Under the pieces are notes generated by a model. It saw only the letters and a program-made list of their open reading frames with translations, was not told the DNA's origin and ran no database searches. A stretch of 64,000 nt of DNA from Nemertoderma westbladi. Lineage: Eukaryota; Xenacoelomorpha; Nemertodermatida; Nemertodermatidae. The stretch spans positions 45,245 to 109,244 of the forward strand of contig JAUCBJ010000495.1 in NCBI GenBank assembly GCA_032718475.1. Reading direction: 5' to 3'. The position numbers and the translations under genes were made by a program. Shown one piece after another: positions 58,221 through 64,000 of this stretch. Every line of letters starts with the position of its first letter. Within the stretch, counting starts at the first letter, position 1.

Positions 58221-59307
58221 ACTTACTATCTATTTATATCTATACTATATCTATATCTCTATTATCTATATCTAATATATTTGTAGCCATACAAATTATA
58301 ATATAGATAAGTTAATCTTATTAGTCACTATCAGAATATTTTTGTACTGGTATATTTTTTTATTTTTATTTCTAAATTTCCCAAAAAATAAGCCTAGGTC
58401 TAAAATTTTTAAAACTAAACTAATCGATAAAAGAAACAATTGGGGACCTATAAAATTATCTTAATTTCAGTATAAAATCATAAAAACATCAGTATCATAT
58501 CTCTAGGGAACACAATACGACGATTTATCAACACCAGTATTAGCTTTGAAAACTAAAAATCATAAATTGTATAAGGTTCAAATTAAACTTCCTTCCAATT
58601 GTTTCCAGCTAAGCAACTGCCTAAGGGCCTAAATAAGCTAGCTACACAATTAGAAGGCGTTCTGAACACTGATTGGCCAACTATAGGATATAATGTAAGC
58701 CAGGAACTGATTATCCAAGTCACCCTCATCCAAGTCACCCATGTTGACGGGACCTAATTGGCAGGGGGGTTTGCCTCCCCCCCCCCCCCCCCCGCCCCCA
58801 AATCCTTATTCGCAAGGTGTACCAAAGCGGTTTACTATTTTACAAATGATAATTACTCTAAAATCTTTTGAATCGAACTAATTAACGATTTTACTAATTA
58901 GTAAAGTTCCCCAAATTAATTTAAAATTTATCCAATCCCACTGCAATTATTAATACAGCTGATTCATCAGCCTGGTTTGATGAACTTGATGAAATCATAA
59001 AGTCAGTAGTTGCTGTATGCTATTACTGAGTAAAACTATATACCAAACACCTCTTGCCGCTACCTACCTCCACAGTCTGTAGTGAGCACCGGTGCAGGTA
59101 TGGTAGGCCTACATGTAGGGCAGATATAGTGGAGGTTCTTTTGGCATATAGGCCTAGTCAAAACGTTACATCAGATGCTGAATTTTAGTCAAAACGTACC
59201 CTATCTTCATATAGTTGAATATTGTGAATACAGGAATATTCAAGTACTTCTGTACTTAGTATACCCATCTGCCCATGTACAGTAACTGGCTGACAGTTAC
59301 ACTTAGT
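58221..59307. other. Gene-free AT-rich stretch with a C17 run
   Basis: No supported gene. A C17 run lies at 58777-58793, preceded by GGCAGGGGGGTTTGCC, so the G and C runs could pair. A small direct repeat ATCCAAGTCACCC occurs near 58715 and 58728. Confidence 0.5.
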
Positions 59308-59512
59308 TTGCCAATGAGACACCTCCAATATGTTATATAGTGTCTGGTTGGAGATGTGTACATTGTACTTGATACAATGAACCCGGACTAGAAGTAGCAT
59401 TCTTGTGAATGTGCCATCCAGAGATTTGGTGTCCTCAGCAGTTACAGCCCTGCATGGACTCCCATAGAGGAGTACTGGAACTACTGCTGTTCTAAATAAT
59501 CAGACCTTAAGT
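59308..59512 (-). pseudogene. LINE A fragment, C-terminal region
   Basis: Minus strand matches the LINE A region from the VLLYGSP neighbourhood through RVHCIKYNVHISNQTLYNI to shortly after. Several substitutions and a break near 59310. Internal piece only, without the 3' tail. Confidence 0.8.
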
Positions 59513-59559
59513 TAACTTTATTTATAACCGGACGATTAATTCTGTGTGACTTCCATCAC

Positions 59560-59740
59560 GTCAAAATCGCCGAACCACTTGGCAAATTGCAGAAAAATGG
59601 GGAAAATGATGCGAAAAAGTGCAAAAATTTGCTGAATGCCAAGTCAAAATCACCAAACCACTTGGCAAATTGCAGAAAAATGTTGAAATGATGCGAAAAA
59701 TTTGCAAAATGCAAACCACTTGCTGAAATGTCTTTGGTCG
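59560..59740. repeat. ~84-bp tandem repeat, two copies
   Basis: AAAATCGCCGAACCACTTGG (59563) recurs as AAAATCACCAAACCACTTGG (59646); both are followed by CAAATTGCAGAAAAATG and GATGCGAAAAA. A partial third copy begins at about 59705. Confidence 0.8.
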
Positions 59741-59957
59741 CTTTTGGTTTCGTGTTTTACTTCCTTCTCTTTAAAATTTTCTTGAAGTAGCCTGCCTATT
59801 CGGTAAAAACAAATGTTTTATTGTCCAAAAGGTCTACAATTCACATTTTTGGTTCCGACAGAGCGCATAATTTTAGAGTTTAAATTTACACCAGATTAAT
59901 TAACTTCTTCCACGAGACATCTCTTCACTATTTCCTGAACCACAATTCCCAAACGTC

Positions 59958-60698
59958 TCAGACCTTTATCTCTTTCATTATTGGCGCATCTTGCTTGTCC
60001 GTCACAACCGAAATGTGGCTCACCTGAACGTCGTTTGTGAAGTTGGTGGCCGATGTCGCCCAGAGCACTCTGGCCAACTCGAATTCCCCGACCGACCTTT
60101 CTTGCTGGTTGGGGAAGTACATTGGACTACTTGTGGTTGGTCTAGCAAAGATCCTGATTGGCGCACGTTCTCCTCTCAGCGTGATCTCCTTGTCCAACTC
60201 TTCTCCGGATTTGAAGACGGCATGTGAGGGAAAGCCGTTCTGAGGAGGTATCCATTTGTTAAAGTACCCATCAAAGAGAGGACTGGCGCGTCCATCTGAC
60301 TTTAATACGATGATTTCGCCGAGTTTGGTGTCCGCCCCACCAAAGACTGTCCCCGCTTTCAAGACAAATCTGACAGTGTCACGGCACTTTTGGAAGACTT
60401 CGCCAAGGGCGCCGGATGTCATTGGAGCGTGTGTGTTTTTGGGGAGGATGACGGTGATGATGTTGGCGCTGCCCTCGTAATATCCGGTGGCCCACTTGGA
60501 TGACCATGTCAGCTGTTTCATCTCCTCCACGACATCTTCCATTTTGGCGATGATGGCCTTATACTCCAACCGGATTCCTATGACGATGACGATTGTGGAT
60601 TCAGCGAATTTCTCCTCCAGCGTCTTCTTCCTGAGACCCAAAATGTTGATATTCGGTGATCTTGTTTTGTGTCCACTCTTCTTCAGGAAACTGACATT
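59958..60698 (-). CDS. Unrecognised open frame / exon, ~247 codons
   Basis: The minus-strand frame is open from 60698 to the stop at 59958 and is distinctly GC-richer than its flanks. It has no ATG until 60542, so it is more likely an exon (an acceptor-like AATGTCAG| lies near 60693) than a complete gene. Visible pieces: STIVIVIGIRLEYKAIIAKM, an amphipathic KMEDVVEEMKQL helix, NIITVILPKNTHAPMT, GTVFGGADTKLGEIIVLKSD, SSPMYFPNQQERSVGEFELA. I do not recognise a family. A one-base shift near 59970 would add about 22 codons (GLRRLGIVVQEIVKRCLVEE) to a stop near 59902, so a recent frameshift at the 3' end is possible. Size and composition resemble the gene at 53868-55036. Confidence 0.5.
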   Translation of the reverse strand, partial: NVSFLKKSGHKTRSPNINILGLRKKTLEEKFAESTIVIVIGIRLEYKAIIAKMEDVVEEMKQLTWSSKWATGYYEGSANIITVILPKNTHAPMTSGALGEVFQKCRDTVRFVLKAGTVFGGADTKLGEIIVLKSDGRASPLFDGYFNKWIPPQNGFPSHAVFKSGEELDKEITLRGERAPIRIFARPTTSSPMYFPNQQERSVGEFELARVLWATSATNFTNDVQVSHISVVTDKQDAPIMKEIKV

Positions 60699-60934
60699 TC
60701 ATGACTCATTTTGCAATGTTCTTAATGTAGGCATTTGACTGGAAGTTATTGATACCATGGTTTACCCCACAAAAACCAAAATTACCCAAATCGCACCAAA
60801 TCAGTCCCAAATCATCTACCTCAATCTGCCAATCAGACCTGATCTTTTGCTGATCAAATACTGGTAGGTTAACTTGCCAATATGCAGTAACATTTTATGG
60901 TACAATTTGATGTGAAAATGTTTTGGCAAGTACT

Positions 60935-61525
60935 CTGAACCTTCCATTGGGGTCCCAGGCACTCGCGTACTGTGGTCACTGTATCTGGCACCTGATTGGC
61001 TGCAATATTCAAACGCTGAAAACGTACATAGGACTTGACAAATTGTGATAAGATTTTATGTGAATATGTTTTGGATGGTGTTCTGAATCTCGCATTGAGT
61101 CCCAAGTCAACCCCATACCGTGGTCATCAGATACGGCTTGTGATTGGCCAATTCTTTGAACGACAATAACTCAAGTTTGCTTCACTTTGGGATGAAGTTT
61201 GAAGGCTAGGAATATTCTCTGGAGGATGCCCTAACTCACTGATGATGTATATTGGGGTCACAGGTCACTCATGTACCGTGGTCACTGTATCTGGCACCTG
61301 ATTGGCTGAAATTTTCAAATGCTGAAAATGTACCTAGGCCTTGGCATGTTATGGCAAGATTTGATGCAAATATGTTTTGGATGGTGTTCTGAATCTCGTG
61401 TTGACTGTGGTCACCAGATACGGTTTGTGATAGGCCAATTCTTTGAATGATGATAACTCGAGTTTGCTTCACTTTGGGATGAAGTTTGAAGGCTGGCCCT
61501 GATTATTCTCTGGAGTATGCCGCAT
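60935..61525. repeat. ~300-bp tandem duplication
   Basis: GTGGTCACTGTATCTGGCAC recurs at about 60971 and 61279 (308 bp), GTTTTGGATGGTGTTCTGAA at about 61068 and 61373, and TTTGCTTCACTTTGGGATGA at about 61176 and 61463. The two ~300-bp units differ by substitutions and small indels. No coding capacity shared by both. Confidence 0.85.
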
Positions 61526-62284
61526 TGGGTTTAAGTACTATGCTGTATGACTCTTTGCAGACCTTATAGATCATATCCAAGATTGTAATTTTTCACAATT
61601 AGCAAGATTGTTCTGATTTCTTTAATTTTTTCTCCACTGAGTCTGATACGTCCTTATGAACTTGATTTTTGTTTTCATTTATCTGCAATGAACCGATAGA
61701 ATCGTTTGTAATAATTATGCTCCCCAACGGAATCCTTCTGTCATCCATGTTAAATCAAGTAACATGATTTAGGGTTCAGATTATTCTGGTATTTTTAAAT
61801 TTCAATAGTAATAATTTTTTATGAACTACCATGTATTAAATTGAACAGTCCACAAACAAATGGAACAAGCTGGGTATGTGGCTCACTTTCCAGTCTATAT
61901 TTATATTGCCTCCTTCCTGTAACCATAAAAGTCCAGTTGATTTATTATGGCCCGGTGATATTAGTATTGCTTAGTTTATTATCTAAACACAGGATTCTTG
62001 TCTGTAATGTCAAACTAAGACTGAAGGTAAATTGCCTGATGTATCTTATATATCATGCTGGGATTCAGAGCCATTCTCTGTGACCTTGTAGTCAAAAGAT
62101 TTTTATAAACAAAAATTATATTCCTGCAAAATTTGTTAATAAACAGTAAATACTACACCGTTCATGTAGGAATACTGACTGGTTTACTGACATATAAATT
62201 TGATAAATAATTAATTAATTTCTGTTCTGGTGCAACTTTTTTGGATATTCAAGAAATTTAATTAATCACTAATTACTGTTTTGG
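61526..62284. other. Gene-free AT-rich stretch
   Basis: No supported gene or RNA feature. Confidence 0.5.
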
Positions 62285-62289
62285 AAAGT

Positions 62290-62656
62290 TCCATGTACAG
62301 TGCTGTTTCAACCATGTACAGTGCTGTTTCAACCATGTACAGTGCTGTTTCAACCATGTACAGTGCTGTTTCAACCATGTACAGTGCTGTTTCAACCATG
62401 TACAGTGCTGTTTCAACCATGTACAGTGCTGTTTCAACCATGTACAGTGCTGTTTCAACCATGTACAGTGCTGTTTCAATCATGTACAGTGCTGTTTCAA
62501 CCATGTACAGTGCTGTTTCAACCATGTACAGTGCTGTTTCAACCATGTACAGTGCTGTTTCAACCATGTACAGTGCTGTTTCAACCATGTACAGTGCTGT
62601 TTCAACCATGTACAGTGCTGTTTCAACCATGTACAGTGCTGTTTCAATCATGTTTT
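62290..62656. repeat. 21-bp minisatellite (~17-18 copies)
   Basis: CAACCATGTACAGTGCTGTT + T repeated at 21 bp, nearly perfect; CAATCATG variants occur in the middle (62477) and at the right end. All three open frames across it are artefacts. Confidence 0.95.
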
Positions 62657-62836
62657 ATTTTATATTTTTTTAAAATTTGATCATTATGCAATATTTTGTA
62701 TTTCAATCATTGTATGCAGTTCTGTTAATTTACAATTTTAATTTTTATTGGATTTTTTTGGCGAATAAAACAGTGTATTCTAGTATAACCTTATAGGAAC
62801 ATGGTGTAAGAAATGGCGCCTATAAACAAACGGGCA

Positions 62837-63073
62837 CGTGGTTTTCACCACGTGATCTGTCTTAATACGCAGCGTTTCCATCCCCTCGCAATAGACTGTC
62901 GCTGCAAATATTGTAGTGGCCCGTGCGACCACCGCTACCATGCACTTAACTGTACACACTGCCCAACTTTGGCCGAGCTGGCAGCAATGTGACAACTTGA
63001 TGACAACTGAATGTTTATAATTAATTAATTATTCGTTTCCCTTTGCCCCGAGTGGGGCGCATATTATATATTA
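62837..63073. mobile_element. ~237-bp SINE-sized insertion between 16-bp direct repeats
   Basis: TATAAACAAACGGGCA occurs at 62821-62836 and 63074-63089. The DNA between starts with a hairpin CACGTGGT-TTTC-ACCACGTG (overlapping the left repeat by two bases) and ends in AT-rich sequence. A 16-bp duplication and ~240-bp length fit a SINE or short LINE insertion. No pol III boxes are recognised. Confidence 0.4.
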
Positions 63074-63109
63074 TATAAACAAACGGGCAAAAAACAGATA
63101 TTATGGTTA

Positions 63110-63500
63110 TAAATAGCTCATCTTTGATCAAATCGATCTCCCAAAAATAACACTTAACAATGATGTTTGTAATTATGTTACAAAATAAAAGATTCTTGGT
63201 GTAACTTTCGAAAATAAAATGGCTTTCTCTGAACAGAGGAAAAATGTCTTGCAGACATTTTGGAGTCTTTGGAATAAGTTAGCTAAATATTTAAATCCAA
63301 CGAATGGTATGAATTTGATTGCTGTGATAAAAATATTTCAAACAGTCATTCTGCCGAGGGCGTTATATGCATCTCCAGTATGGGTTAATAATGAATCTAT
63401 AAAATGTTATCTAATTTATGGGACATCATGTTGAAGCAGTCTGTAGGTTCACTGTTTAATCCTGACAGGGAAAAACTTCAGATACTTTGTGCTTTACGGA
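63110..63500 (+). pseudogene. LINE E C-terminal fragment
   Basis: Reading across one stop, it encodes IDLPKITLNNDVCNYVT, KILGVTFENKMAFSEQRK, LQTFWSLWNKLAKYLNP, IKIFQTVILPRALYASPVW and then, after a frameshift, LFNPDREKLQILCALR. The order LGVxFE ... VILPRALYASPVW is the post-RT region of CR1-like LINEs. It breaks off where the 15-bp array begins. It is a different family from LINE B and LINE C by sequence. Confidence 0.7.
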
Positions 63501-63504
63501 TGTA

Positions 63505-63850
63505 GGACAATTCGGTCCCGGACAATTCGGTCCCGGACAATTCGGTCCGGAAAATTCGGTCCCGGACAATTCGGTCCCGGACAATTCGGTCCGGACAATT
63601 CGGTCCCGGACAATTCGGTCCCGGACAATTCGGTCCCAAAACACTAAAAAAATGGGACCGAATTGTCCGGGACCGAATTGTCCGGGACCGAATTGTCCTA
63701 GGACCGAATTGTCCTAGGACCGAATTGTCCGGGACCGAATTGTCCGGGACCGAATTGTCCGGGACCGAATTGTCCGGGACCGAATTATCCGGGACCGAAT
63801 AGTCCGGGACCGAATTGTCCGGGACCGAATTGTCCGGGACCGAATTGTCA
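63505..63850. repeat. 15-bp array that reverses polarity (long hairpin)
   Basis: GGACAATTCGGTCCC is repeated about 9 times from 63505 to 63637. After a 16-bp spacer (AAAACACTAAAAAAAT, 63638-63653) its reverse complement GGGACCGAATTGTCC is repeated about 13 times from 63654 to about 63850. The two arms can pair over more than 120 bp with few mismatches. Some units lack one C/G, and two adjacent right-arm junctions read CCTAGGACC. Confidence 0.95.
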
Positions 63851-64000
63851 GCTTGAATAGCAGCTTTTTAGTGCATTTTTGATATTGTTGCATGTTCTAG
63901 AACTTTAGTAGAGATATTTGTTATGGTAGCTAGTGTTATTTACTAGCTATAATTTTTTTAAATTTTAAAAATACTGTACTTTTTTTAATTTTTGTTATTG

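Noticed and set aside
62262-62680. Three overlapping ~126-130-codon repeat frames
   Set aside because: 21-bp array artefacts; the same applies to 41388-41942, 36427-36810 and 31483-31917.

Overview
The window reads as eukaryotic, most likely invertebrate metazoan, nuclear DNA. The reasons are several families of non-LTR retrotransposons (LINEs) with target-site duplications, TIR/MITE-type DNA transposons, a pogo-like transposase relic, a poly(A)-tailed retro-insertion, spliced gene structures with GT/AG borders, and very long minisatellites. There are no bacterial operons, rRNA genes or CRISPR arrays. I cannot name the species. Gene density is very low: about 18-19 kb is tandem repeat and most of the rest is transposon debris.

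Layout. 1-1554: a TTAA-bounded element with 162-bp degenerate repeats. 1663-2715: a broken copy of LINE A with a second LINE A copy nested in it. 4434-8430: a decayed LINE B whose reverse transcriptase (RT) region is split by a 37-bp minisatellite. 8401-18830: about 10.4 kb of almost continuous minisatellite with 35/70-, 69- and 24-bp units. 18987-22745: a full-length LINE A with an intact 1075-aa endonuclease/RT frame and a 12-bp target-site duplication. 23608-24679: a second TTAA element. 25063-27114: an internal LINE A fragment joined to a 27-bp array. 27.1-37 kb: AT-rich DNA with small MITE/SINE-like pieces, one candidate exon, a tRNA-like sequence and small arrays. 37403-40568: a 30-bp array with a LINE A 3' end embedded in it. 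40.9-44.7 kb: more small arrays, then LINE D, whose 3' end is tandemly amplified and which carries another LINE A insertion. 46.2-50.3 kb: RT relics and a 725-bp MITE. 51053-53494: a 2.4-kb TIR element holding two further inverted-repeat elements.

The best candidates for host-type or autonomous genes lie at 53.9-60.7 kb: a two-exon unrecognised gene (53868-55036), a gene of a recognisable but uncharacterised animal family broken by a poly(A)-tailed insertion (55344-57114), a pogo-like transposase relic, and an unrecognised open frame on the minus strand (59958-60698). The window ends with LINE E and a 15-bp array that reverses polarity into a long hairpin.

Main theme: several minisatellites here are visibly built from transposon sequence or sit exactly at transposon junctions. 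The 37-bp array is a repeated block of RT codons. The 35/69-bp arrays repeat a TTAA-CCCT transposon terminus. The 66-bp array repeats a LINE 3' end. Most of the apparent long open frames in the window are artefacts of array periods divisible by three.
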